NCBI GenBank assembly: GCA_946627575.1
Contig: CAMOVS010000019.1
Span: 1-10,711 of the forward strand
From: an uncultured Lachnospiraceae bacterium
GTDB taxonomy: Bacteria; Bacillota; Clostridia; Lachnospirales; Lachnospiraceae
DNA: 10,711 nt
Reading direction: 5' to 3'
In this document: piece by piece, positions 1-7,501 of the stretch
Layout: each line of letters opens with the position of its first letter
Numbering within the stretch: position 1 is the stretch's first letter
Translations under genes and position numbers: made by a program
The notes under the pieces: generated by a model
The model's input: only the letters and a program-made list of their open reading frames with translations
What the model was told of the DNA's origin: nothing
The model's database searches: none

Positions 1-151
1 CTGTCAGATCTATTTGGGTATCAGACCATAATGATAGAGGTGTGGGAAGTTTTTGTTATATGATATCAGGGTCAAAAGGTTGATTTCACGATATGCCTGC
101 ATCATCGTGAATCATTGATCATATATTTTGATATATATAGAGGAGAGATCT
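1..151. other. Non-coding lead-in upstream of nth
   Basis: No gene is supported here. Two plus-strand frames are open from the window edge, to a TGA at 61-63 and to a TGA at 81-83. Either could be the last codons of an upstream gene, but neither stretch is long enough to judge. The stretch is AT-rich towards its right end and carries a bulged hairpin at 81-114. I find no -35/-10 pair with good spacing, although AT-rich -10-like sequences occur around 122-139. Confidence 0.5.
81..114. repeat. Bulged inverted repeat before nth
   Basis: The left arm TGAT-T-TCACGAT (81-92) pairs with the right arm ATCGTGA-ATCA (104-114). This gives 7 plus 4 base pairs with one bulged T at 85 and an 11-nt loop. 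No run of T follows the right arm, so it does not look like an intrinsic terminator. It could be an operator or a leader structure 38 nt before the nth start. Confidence 0.45.
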
Positions 152-817
152 ATGCGAAAGAAAGAAAGGGCAGCGGAAGTGATACGCCGGCTTAAAGAGG
201 AATATCCGGATGCAGATTGTACCCTGGATTATGACCAGGCCTGGAAGCTTCTGGTCAGCGTTCGTCTGGCGGCCCAATGTACGGATGAGAGGGTGAATGT
301 CATTGTCAAAGACCTTTATGCCAAATATCCGGATGTGAATGCCCTGGCTGCAGCGAAGCCGGAAGAGATCGAGGAGATTGTCCGCCCCTGCGGATTGGGA
401 CCAAGCAAGGCCAGAGACATCAGTAAATGCATGAAGGTCCTTCGTGACCGCTATGACGGAAAGGTCCCAAGAACATTCGATGAGCTCCTAGCCCTGCCCG
501 GTGTGGGTCGAAAGAGCGCCAACCTGATTATGGGAGATGTGTTCGGAGAACCGGCCATCGTTACCGACACCCATTGCATCCGCCTGTCCAATCGTATCGG
601 CCTGGTAGATGATCTGAAAGATCCCAAGAAGGTGGAGATGGCTCTCTGGAAGATCATTCCGCCGGAAGAAGGGAATTCTTTGTGTCACAGGCTGGTCTAT
701 CACGGAAGGGAAGTCTGTACGGCAAGGACAACCCCCTATTGTGAGCGCTGCTGTCTGGCTGAGGTTTGCCGGTCTTACCCTGCTTTTATGAAAAAGAAAG
801 CGGCCAAGAAAGGCTAG
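152..817 (+). CDS. nth: Endonuclease III (DNA glycosylase/AP lyase)
   Basis: This is a bifunctional base-excision repair enzyme that removes oxidised pyrimidines and cleaves the abasic site by beta-elimination. The ATG at 152 gives 221 residues (E. coli Nth has 211) and is preceded by the strong site AGGAGAGA. An in-frame TTG 24 bp upstream is less likely because the Shine-Dalgarno sequence would then lie inside the coding region. The helix-hairpin-helix signature LPGVGRKSA is at about 115-123 with the Schiff-base lysine K121. The catalytic aspartate is D139 in VTDTH. Four cysteines at 189, 197, 200 and 206 form the C-terminal [4Fe-4S] loop. Their spacing is C-x7-C-x2-C-x5-C, against x6 in the first gap of E. 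coli. The gene converges on trmO and overlaps it by 4 bp. Family assignment is near certain; the extra loop residue is probably a normal clostridial variant. Confidence 0.96.
   Translation: MRKKERAAEVIRRLKEEYPDADCTLDYDQAWKLLVSVRLAAQCTDERVNVIVKDLYAKYPDVNALAAAKPEEIEEIVRPCGLGPSKARDISKCMKVLRDRYDGKVPRTFDELLALPGVGRKSANLIMGDVFGEPAIVTDTHCIRLSNRIGLVDDLKDPKKVEMALWKIIPPEEGNSLCHRLVYHGREVCTARTTPYCERCCLAEVCRSYPAFMKKKAAKKG
814..817. other. Shared palindromic stop codons (CTAG)
   Basis: The tetramer CTAG holds the TAG stop of nth (815-817, plus strand) and the TAG stop of trmO (816-814, minus strand). The two converging reading frames therefore overlap by exactly their stop codons. No intergenic space is left for a terminator, so transcripts of each gene must run into the other. 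Confidence 0.9.
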
Positions 818-1503
818 CTGCACATCACAATATCCGTTATCGTCAGATCATTTCCTTCCACCCGGAAGCGGATATCCAGACCTGCGTAACGCATCCCGTA
901 GATCCTGTCCGGATCTGTCTGGTAGCGGGGTCTGGGATCTAAAGCGAGAGACTCCATGAGCGGGTCTCTTTTGTTTTCAGGAACCCTGCTGAGCAGGTCG
1001 GGTGAGCAGTGGATCTGAAGATGGCGGTCCCTGGCAGCGGCAGCGTAACCCCCTGCCGCATCCGGGATGGAGTCGGAGGCGGGCATATAGGGTTTGATAT
1101 CATATATCGGCGTCCCGTTCATCAGATCCGATCCCTCCACCAACAGGCTGGTCTTTCCATATTCATCTTCTTCGATATTAACGAGACCCACAACAGACAG
1201 GCCCAAACCGTTGGGGCGGAAAGGAGAACGGCTGGCGAAGACGCCAACTCTTCGGTTGCCGCCCAGGCGGGGCGGCCTTACCGTAGGATGCCAGTCTGCC
1301 CCTTCATTCTCCGAGAAGCCCCAGATCAGCCAGATATGGGAGTAGCCGGATAGGTCCCGGAAGCAATCCGGGGAAGAGTATTCCGGCTCCATCCGGATCT
1401 TTCCCAGGGTTCCGGTCAGACCACTCTGTCTGGGGATGCCGAACTTATCCTGATAGTCACTTTCCATATATCCGATGGGACGGATGTTTTTTTCTTCCCT
1501 CAT
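814..1503 (-). CDS. trmO: tRNA (adenine37-N6)-methyltransferase, TrmO/TsaA family
   Basis: In E. coli this family (TrmO, formerly YaeB) adds a methyl group from S-adenosylmethionine to the N6 of t6A37 in tRNA-Thr, giving m6t6A. The 229-residue length matches the family (E. coli 235). The hallmark block runs from about residue 77 to 103 and includes RLGGNRRVGVFASRSPFRPN. A second block, GSDLMNGTPIYDIKPY, lies at 124-139. The C-terminal region (about 190-229) has the family's Y...GL.IRF pattern. The start is supported by GGGAGG six bases upstream, read on the minus strand at 1515-1510. It diverges from the dus promoter and converges on nth. I see no strong promoter of its own in the 1504-1600 gap. 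The fold family is clear; the exact tRNA substrate in this organism is assumed from E. coli. Confidence 0.93.
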   Translation of the reverse strand: MREEKNIRPIGYMESDYQDKFGIPRQSGLTGTLGKIRMEPEYSSPDCFRDLSGYSHIWLIWGFSENEGADWHPTVRPPRLGGNRRVGVFASRSPFRPNGLGLSVVGLVNIEEDEYGKTSLLVEGSDLMNGTPIYDIKPYMPASDSIPDAAGGYAAAARDRHLQIHCSPDLLSRVPENKRDPLMESLALDPRPRYQTDPDRIYGMRYAGLDIRFRVEGNDLTITDIVMCS

Positions 1504-1583
1504 GTTTTTCCTCCCGATATCAGTTTTTTTGAATTAAGTGTAGCATACAAGCTCCGGAAGCGCCATATGCCTGTAAAAGAAGG

Positions 1584-1613
1584 TTGATAAGTGTCAGGGA
1601 ATTGGGGTATAAT
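1584..1613 (+). promoter_or_regulatory. Strong sigma-A-type promoter for dus
   Basis: TTGATA (1584-1589) and TATAAT (1608-1613) are separated by 18 bp: 5 of 6 and 6 of 6 matches to the vegetative consensus. Transcription would begin near 1620. This is the best promoter match I see in the window. With few terminator candidates downstream, it could also feed the genes that follow dus. Confidence 0.82.
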
Positions 1614-1626
1614 AAAGAACTGTGAA

Positions 1627-1691
1627 ACAGGAACCTGTATACTAAGAATCAGGCAGCCCATGCTGCCCTATAAGAGGCAGGATATCCCTGC
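1627..1691 (+). promoter_or_regulatory. Structured 5' leader of dus with three inverted repeats
   Basis: Three short inverted repeats follow one another in the predicted leader: ACAGG-AA-CCTGT (1627-1638), GGCAGC-CCAT-GCTGCC (1652-1667) and GCAGG-ATATC-CCTGC (1677-1691). The middle one is a perfect 6-bp stem with a 4-nt loop. The last lies between an SD-like AAGAGG (1672-1677) and the preferred ATG at 1702. A 4-bp version of that stem (1678-1690) would shorten the SD-to-start distance from 24 to about 11 nt. Whether any of these fold or regulate is inference. Confidence 0.4.
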
Positions 1692-1701
1692 ACAGAAGTT
1701 T

Positions 1702-2667
1702 ATGACCAGGATATACGCAGCGCCCATGGAGGGCATTACCGGATATATATACCGCAAGGAGCATGCCAGCCATTTTGGCGGCTGCGACCGATATTTCATG
1801 CCTTTTATTGATCCCAAGGACCATGCCAGCCTGATGAAAAAAGAGAAAAAGGATATCGCTCCGGAGAACAATACCGGCATTCCGGTGGTTCCCCAGATCC
1901 TTACCAACAGGGCAGATCGTTTTTTGACAACTGCCCGGATGCTGGAGGATCTTGGATATGGGGAGCTGAACCTGAATCTTGGATGTCCTTCCGGCACGGT
2001 GGTCTCCCGGGGAAAGGGGAGCGGATTCCTGACTTCTCCGGACCGCCTTAGAGCCTTTTTTGAGAAAATATTTGATGGCCTGGCTGACAGCAGCCTGCTC
2101 CTTTCGGTTAAGACCCGGCTTGGGATGAAGAGTCCGGAAGAGATGGCTGCTCTGATGGAGATCTATAACGACTATCCCATCAGTGAGCTGATCATTCATG
2201 CCCGGGTACGGGAGGACTATTATAAGCATCCGGTTCGGCTGGAGGCTTTTCAGGAGGCCTTGTCCGTAAGCAGACACCCGATCTGCTACAATGGAGACCT
2301 GCTGGATTTTGAGGCTGTAGAACGTTTCAGAAAACGATTTCCCCAGGTGGACCGGCTGATGCTGGGACGGGGAATGATTGCCGAGCCGGGTCTGCCCCTG
2401 CAATTGGCAGAGAAAGGGCCGGATCAGGCCTGGAAGGCGAAGCCGATGGACTATCTTGCATTGCAGGACTTTATGGAAGACCTGTGTGACCGCTATGAGG
2501 CGGAGATCGGGAACAATGCCCTATTCAAGATGAAGGAGATCTGGACTTATATGCTGCCCCGGTTTGAAGTTCCCGGGCCGATGAAAAAGAAGCTGATCAA
2601 GTCCAGGCGGCTGTCGGATTACAGGATCCAGGCCCGGGCCTTGTTTTTCGAAGCCATAAGCGCATAG
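1702..2667 (+). CDS. tRNA-dihydrouridine synthase (Dus family)
   Basis: This flavoenzyme reduces uridine to dihydrouridine in tRNA, using FMN and NADPH. From the ATG at 1702 it has 321 residues, typical for the family. The reading frame is open up to a GTG at 1591, but that codon lies between the -35 and -10 boxes, so the start must be downstream. The ATG at 1660 is possible but lies in a hairpin loop, while the 1702 start gives the usual Dus opening IYAAPMEGITGYIYR. The TIM barrel carries NLGCPSG with the likely catalytic cysteine C95, SVKTRLG with K137, IHARV with H166, YNGD at 196-199 for FMN binding, and LGRGMI at 221-226. The tail (about 240-321) is the expected helical tRNA-binding domain. 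I cannot say which Dus subfamily or which tRNA position it serves. It is followed after 98 bp by the uncharacterised trio. Confidence 0.93.
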   Translation: MTRIYAAPMEGITGYIYRKEHASHFGGCDRYFMPFIDPKDHASLMKKEKKDIAPENNTGIPVVPQILTNRADRFLTTARMLEDLGYGELNLNLGCPSGTVVSRGKGSGFLTSPDRLRAFFEKIFDGLADSSLLLSVKTRLGMKSPEEMAALMEIYNDYPISELIIHARVREDYYKHPVRLEAFQEALSVSRHPICYNGDLLDFEAVERFRKRFPQVDRLMLGRGMIAEPGLPLQLAEKGPDQAWKAKPMDYLALQDFMEDLCDRYEAEIGNNALFKMKEIWTYMLPRFEVPGPMKKKLIKSRRLSDYRIQARALFFEAISA

Positions 2668-2765
2668 AAATCCGTTCTGCCATTGTAGATATCAATCAAG
2701 AAAATGATGTAAAAACCTTTGTTTGCATAACAATAGATAAGTAAGTATGGTTGGTGGTAATTGCC

Positions 2766-5700
2766 ATGAGAGAAGAGATTAAGATCAAAGAAGCACCGGA
2801 AGACGGCCATATGCCGATTCTGTCCCTGTCCGTTGCCAATCTGGAGATCCGCGCCCTGGAAGGGAGAGTCTACCGGGATTCTTTTGTGATCGAGAGTGAG
2901 AATAAAGTACCGATTCGTGGCTTCGTTGTATCCACGAATGATAAGCTGGATACGGAGATCCATGAGTTTCAGGGAGTCCGTCAGGAGATCCCCTTTTATT
3001 TTAAAGGCAAGCTGTCCGTGGCGGGAACAGAGCACGATGGAGATATCGTCCTGATAACCAATGGGGGAGAGTTTAACATCCCTTATCATATCCAGGTAGT
3101 CGCGAGAAGCGCGGAGTCTTCCGTGGGAGATATATCGGATATGGAGGGCTTTATGCACCTCTACAGAGAGAACCGGGCAGAGGCTGTCAGCCTCTTTTTC
3201 CTGCCTGATTTTGCGGAGGTTTTTCTTAAGAATAAGCCGGAAGAGCAGGTCCTTTATCATGGCCTTCAGAAGAGCCGTTCGCGTAATCTCATCGTGGAGG
3301 AGTTCCTGACAGCAGCCGGCTATAAAGAGGTCAGCCTGCTTGAAGTGTCAGACCGGCCTATGGTGCTGGATGTAGGCAGGGAGCAGGAAAGCCTGGAGAT
3401 CAGCCTTAGTGATTACGGTTATGTGGAAGGAAGAATCAGCAGCAGGAAGGGGCTTGTTGCCTTGTCCACCGACCGTTTTAACAGCGATTATTTTGAGGAT
3501 GGAAAGCTGAAGGTGATCGTGGAGAAGAATCCCAGACACCCTATGGGCAGCGATACCATCCTGATTGAGACGATTCGCCAGTCTATTGAGATTCCGGTAG
3601 AGTGGTGGGGCACCCTGCCTGCGGGGGGACCAGCCCGGGAGGAGGAGAGCAGGATCCGCCGGCAGAAGGCGGAACTGATGCACAATTATCTTTATTTCCG
3701 CACGGGCAGTATCGGGTTTGAGGATTTTATCGAAGGATCCGGGAAAGGAGCCGAAAACCTCTACCGGGAGACCGAAGACCCCTTCTGGAAGATGTACCGG
3801 GCCCATATCTATCTGATGGATTCCCAGCTGGAAGCCGCCGGTAGGATTCTTGACGAGATGGCGCCCCTGTCTGAAGCGGGAGACCTGCCGGATCTTCTGG
3901 TCAATTACGGACTCTACCTTCAGGCTATGTACAAAAAGACTCCGGAGGCTATCAGCAAGGCCGTAGTATCCATTCGGAAGTTTTATGAGAATTCGGATCA
4001 GAAGGATTACGCGCTCTGGATGCTGATTTATCTGGACCGGGAATATGTATACAATAAGATTCTCCAGTATGAGACCATCAAGATGCTTTTTGAGGGCGGC
4101 AGCAATAATTGTCTCCTTTACTATGAGGCTTGTGAGATTCTCAACGAGAATCCCAACTACATGAAAGAGCTGGGGACCTTTGAGATCAATGTTTTCCGCT
4201 GGGGACTGCGATACGGCTGCGTATCCCTGCCCCTGTCCTACCAGTTCGCCCGCCTAGCCATGAACTGTAAGTTCTTCAGCAGAGCTATTTTCCATACAGC
4301 GATTCGTCTTTATGAGGTGGAGGAGGACGATCTTTTCCTTCAGCTGATTTGTTCCCAGCTGATCAAGGGCAATCGGATCGGCGGAGATTATCATGAATAC
4401 TTCCGTCGGGCCGTGGAAGCCAACCTGAAGATCATAGGGCTGAATGAGTTCTTTATCCGAAGCATGGACTTTGGAAAATATGAGATCATACCCAGAAGGG
4501 TTTTAATATATTTTACCTATAGCAACAGTCTTGATTACAGAGAAAAATCCTGGCTTTATGCCAATGTTATGAAGCACCGGGAGGAATATGAGGAGGTATA
4601 TGGAGCCTACTATTCCCGGATGCTGCCTTTCGTCCAGGAGCAGCTGCTTCAGGGACGGATCAATGAGCATCTGGCCTTCCTCTATATGCATTTCCAGAAG
4701 GAGATTCTGGCACAGCCCGAGAATTGGAAGGCAGTATGCGGTATTCTCTTTTATCGCAAGATCATCTGCAGGAATCCTCATATGGTAGGGGTCTACGTGG
4801 AGTCCCCTGAAAATGGCGAGGAGAAATATTATCCATTCTCCGGCGGCCAGGCAGTGATCGAGACTTTTAACAGCAGGACCAGCTTGTATTTTGCTGATAA
4901 AAGTGAGCAGCGTTACGTAAAAGAGATCGAATACGAACTCAGGGATTATCTGTCATTTTCCGATTTCCCCGGGGAGTGGATTCGGAAAAATCTGGTTAAC
5001 CGCAAGGTTCTTCTGGTCCAGTCGGAATGCCTGGAAAGAAAGACGGCGGCGGAGGATGTTCCGGTTCTGGAGAGAATACTGGAAGAGCCCGAGTACAAGG
5101 ACTGGATCCGGATCCAGGCGGCCCAGAAGCTGCTGACCTGGCATGAAAACCACCAGAACAAGGAGGAACTGGCCCATTGGCTGGAGAGAATGGATTATTC
5201 CGATATATCGCCTTCTTTCCGAAAGACCCTCATGGATTATTATATGGAAGTCGGCATGATCGAGAAGGCTTTCTTTGGCGTGGAGCTCTATGGCTGTACC
5301 ATCATGGGAGCCGAGAAGAGAATGAAGCTGGCGGAGTTCGGCATCGATCATTATAAGGGCGAGGAGGACGAGACCACCCTTTATCTGGCCTATACAGCCT
5401 TTATGAGGCGGAAGAACTCCAGAAAAACGCTGACTTACCTGATGAATCATTTTCAGGGAGAGACGGAGGATCTTCTTACTCTCTGGGAAAGAAGCAGGAA
5501 ATTCGAACTTCCTACGACAGACTTTGAGAGGAGGATTCTCATACAGAGTGTCTTTGCTGACAATGACACGGATGGAGTCTTCCCTGTCTATCAATCTTTC
5601 TATGAGTCAAGTCCGGAAGATGAGATGGTGGGCCGCTATCTGGAGTACGTTCTTAACAAGGAAATGCGGGGCAGCATGACCATGCCCGACGATATGCACC

Positions 5701-6263
5701 GGATCCTGGGCGAGCAGATACTTTCGGGACGGATCAGCAGCCGGTCATCCAAGATCAATTTCCTTTATTATTTTGCGGATAAACCGGAATGGCATGAGAG
5801 AATTCAGGAGCCGGCCACTCAGATTATAAGGGAGTTTACTGCCCAGGCCTTCTATCTGCCGGTCTTCCGTCAATATGAAGACTTTGTAAGTCTGCCCATA
5901 GAATGCGAGGAGCTGCATTTTGTTACATACAAAGGGAGTCCGGGATCCAGGGTGATCTTCCACTATGAGATCGAGGGGGAAGAGAATACCTACCGCGATC
6001 TGGGACTGATGGAGATTCTGCCGGGCACCTTTGTAGGCAGTCTCCACCTCTTCCACAGGGACGAGGTCCACTACAGACTGGAGGAGGACGGTAGAGATAT
6101 CGATGAACAGGATGCCGTTTTGTTTGAATCCTTTGACTACAGCGGGGAGGACAGCAGGTTTGCCAGACTGAATCATCTGGCATCCGAGGATGCAGATCCC
6201 ATGGAACTTGATGATTATCTGCTTAAGGCCTATTTTGCTGATACCCAGCTGGAGCTTTTATAG
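2766..6263 (+). CDS. Giant beta/helical-repeat protein, DUF5717-like, function unknown
   Basis: The function is unknown. The 1165-residue size and N-terminal pattern resemble proteins I recall as DUF5717 in Lachnospiraceae; this was not checked. I see no signal peptide and no membrane segment, so it is probably cytoplasmic. By reading, the architecture is: a beta-sandwich-like domain (about 15-115) with alternating strands and an ITNGGEFNIPYHI edge; a linker with short helices (120-175); a second beta-rich region (175-285) ending in VEWWGTLPAG (W280); a very long all-helical stretch (290-1045) with degenerate TPR-like pairs but no strict consensus; a C-terminal beta-rich domain (1046-1115); and an acidic tail ending DDYLLKAYFADTQLELL. 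The start at 2766 has a modest GGTGG site 8 nt upstream; an in-frame TTG at 2751 has none. The Hsp70-like gene follows after 48 bp. A scaffold or substrate-handling role is inference. Confidence 0.85.
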   Translation: MREEIKIKEAPEDGHMPILSLSVANLEIRALEGRVYRDSFVIESENKVPIRGFVVSTNDKLDTEIHEFQGVRQEIPFYFKGKLSVAGTEHDGDIVLITNGGEFNIPYHIQVVARSAESSVGDISDMEGFMHLYRENRAEAVSLFFLPDFAEVFLKNKPEEQVLYHGLQKSRSRNLIVEEFLTAAGYKEVSLLEVSDRPMVLDVGREQESLEISLSDYGYVEGRISSRKGLVALSTDRFNSDYFEDGKLKVIVEKNPRHPMGSDTILIETIRQSIEIPVEWWGTLPAGGPAREEESRIRRQKAELMHNYLYFRTGSIGFEDFIEGSGKGAENLYRETEDPFWKMYRAHIYLMDSQLEAAGRILDEMAPLSEAGDLPDLLVNYGLYLQAMYKKTPEAISKAVVSIRKFYENSDQKDYALWMLIYLDREYVYNKILQYETIKMLFEGGSNNCLLYYEACEILNENPNYMKELGTFEINVFRWGLRYGCVSLPLSYQFARLAMNCKFFSRAIFHTAIRLYEVEEDDLFLQLICSQLIKGNRIGGDYHEYFRRAVEANLKIIGLNEFFIRSMDFGKYEIIPRRVLIYFTYSNSLDYREKSWLYANVMKHREEYEEVYGAYYSRMLPFVQEQLLQGRINEHLAFLYMHFQKEILAQPENWKAVCGILFYRKIICRNPHMVGVYVESPENGEEKYYPFSGGQAVIETFNSRTSLYFADKSEQRYVKEIEYELRDYLSFSDFPGEWIRKNLVNRKVLLVQSECLERKTAAEDVPVLERILEEPEYKDWIRIQAAQKLLTWHENHQNKEELAHWLERMDYSDISPSFRKTLMDYYMEVGMIEKAFFGVELYGCTIMGAEKRMKLAEFGIDHYKGEEDETTLYLAYTAFMRRKNSRKTLTYLMNHFQGETEDLLTLWERSRKFELPTTDFERRILIQSVFADNDTDGVFPVYQSFYESSPEDEMVGRYLEYVLNKEMRGSMTMPDDMHRILGEQILSGRISSRSSKINFLYYFADKPEWHERIQEPATQIIREFTAQAFYLPVFRQYEDFVSLPIECEELHFVTYKGSPGSRVIFHYEIEGEENTYRDLGLMEILPGTFVGSLHLFHRDEVHYRLEEDGRDIDEQDAVLFESFDYSGEDSRFARLNHLASEDADPMELDDYLLKAYFADTQLELL

Positions 6264-6311
6264 AGTTGCTGACTTATAAAGAAACGGCACGGCGACATAG
6301 GAGAGACGATT

Positions 6312-7415
6312 ATGGAACAAATGACAACCAGAACCTTTGCGGGAATTGACCTGGGGAGAACCGCTCTTTCGCTGAGTATCTATGATGAAGCAAAGAAGGA
6401 GATGGAGGAGGAGAGCTTTCCTATAGACCAGGAAGGGGCCGACGACTATATTTCGGCCGGCCTTGACCGGCTGTCTTCCTGCCTTCAGGAGAAAGGATTG
6501 TCCCCCGAAGACTTTACGGATGTAGTTTTCTCCATGGAGGAAACGGATGAAGAGAGCCGGAAGAAGCTTGAGCAAGGACTGCCGGAGCAATGGACTGCCA
6601 GACACGGATGTCATATCATCTGCCGCTTCCGGGCTTTTGCCGAGTATGTTTTCCATCAGGAAAAAATGGTCTGGGACCGCAATACGCTCCTTCTGGATTA
6701 TACGGATGATAGCTTGAAGTGCATCCTGATCGATCAGATCCGTCCTTCCAGGCAGAAGGCCTACCGGGGACGGATGCAGGAGCTCGATCTTCTGAAGGAA
6801 GGGATATTCCGGGGCGCATCGGACCAGGATCAGGCCTTCAGCAAAATGATCCGGCAATTTCTGGCTAAGAATCCCACCAACATTATCTTCCTTACCGGAG
6901 AAGGATTTGAAGGAAGCTGGATGAAGAGGACCCTGACCTGCCTTTGTGCGGGAAGGAGAGTTTTTCTGGGACAGAATATCTATGCCAGCGGGGCTTGCCT
7001 TCTGGCTACCGGCATTCTTCCTCTGATGGAAGAGGGCATGATTCTCCTGGATGGCCCGGACATGGTCTGTCATTCCGTGGGAATTGTAACTTCCGAGGGA
7101 GGCCGGTCCCGATATGTACCGATCACGTCCATAGGAAAAGAATGGTACAATACCAGAGGCAGTCTGGATGTAATATTGGATAAAAGCAACCGGATCGAGT
7201 TCTTCTTTCATAATACCATAGAAAATGAGATGGAAGGCTCCGCCTGTGAGATTACCAATCTTCCTCAGAGACCGGCTAAGACCACAAGGATAAGGATCCG
7301 GGTCCTTTTCAGCAGCAGGCTGGAAGGCACCATCCTTATGGAGGATATGGGTTTCGGACAGATTTCGCCCGGAACAGGGAAGATCACCGTGTTTCCCTTT
7401 ACCTTGATCTCCTGA
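6312..7415 (+). CDS. Hsp70/actin-like (ASKHA fold) protein, probably degenerate ATPase
   Basis: I read this 367-residue protein as a compact ASKHA-superfamily member. Phosphate-1-like GIDLGRTALSLSIYD lies at 11-25 with D13. The phosphate-2 position reads LLLDYTDDSL (126-135): the aspartate D129 is kept but the glycine-rich loop is lost. The adenosine-site equivalent is IIFLTGEGF (191-199), followed by YASGACLLATG (224-234), like the connect-2 region. The helix before phosphate 2 lacks the usual connect-1 glutamate motif of Hsp70. The nucleotide-binding part is only about 240 residues, against about 385 in DnaK, so outer subdomains are reduced or missing. Residues about 245-367 are mostly beta, including RIRIRVLFSS...GTILMED, and recall the beta substrate-binding domain of Hsp70, without the helical lid. 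AGGAGA lies 7 nt before the start. Nucleotide binding is plausible, hydrolysis doubtful. It lies between two helical-repeat genes that could encode its partners. Confidence 0.75.
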   Translation: MEQMTTRTFAGIDLGRTALSLSIYDEAKKEMEEESFPIDQEGADDYISAGLDRLSSCLQEKGLSPEDFTDVVFSMEETDEESRKKLEQGLPEQWTARHGCHIICRFRAFAEYVFHQEKMVWDRNTLLLDYTDDSLKCILIDQIRPSRQKAYRGRMQELDLLKEGIFRGASDQDQAFSKMIRQFLAKNPTNIIFLTGEGFEGSWMKRTLTCLCAGRRVFLGQNIYASGACLLATGILPLMEEGMILLDGPDMVCHSVGIVTSEGGRSRYVPITSIGKEWYNTRGSLDVILDKSNRIEFFFHNTIENEMEGSACEITNLPQRPAKTTRIRIRVLFSSRLEGTILMEDMGFGQISPGTGKITVFPFTLIS

Positions 7416-7417
7416 CA

Positions 7418-7470
7418 AGAATGATGCTGGGATCAAAAGGACGGATTATACGAATCTTCTAAATCATTCT
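7418..7470 (+). repeat. 8-bp inverted repeat between the Hsp70-like and TPR genes
   Basis: AGAATGAT (7418-7425) and ATCATTCT (7463-7470) are perfect inverted copies 37 nt apart. A small CTCT/AGAG pair (7469-7481) overlaps the right arm. No T-run follows, so it is not an evident terminator. It could be a mRNA stability or processing element, or chance. Confidence 0.3.
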
Positions 7471-7501
7471 CTGCGTGAGAGCATATAGAAAGGGATGCAG
7501 C

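Noticed and set aside
1591..1701. N-terminal extension of the dihydrouridine synthase from the GTG at 1591
   Set aside because: The GTG lies within the promoter spacer, and the extra 37 residues do not resemble any Dus N-terminus.
2723..2751. Promoter TTGCAT-N17-TATGGT before the giant protein gene
   Set aside because: Only 3 of 6 and 4 of 6 consensus matches; too weak to call beside the much better dus promoter upstream.
6258..7436. 392-codon open frame on the minus strand opposite the Hsp70-like gene
   Set aside because: The plus-strand frame has a good ribosome site and nucleotide-binding-fold motifs. The minus-strand frame reads as low-order sequence with no motifs, so it is a shadow.
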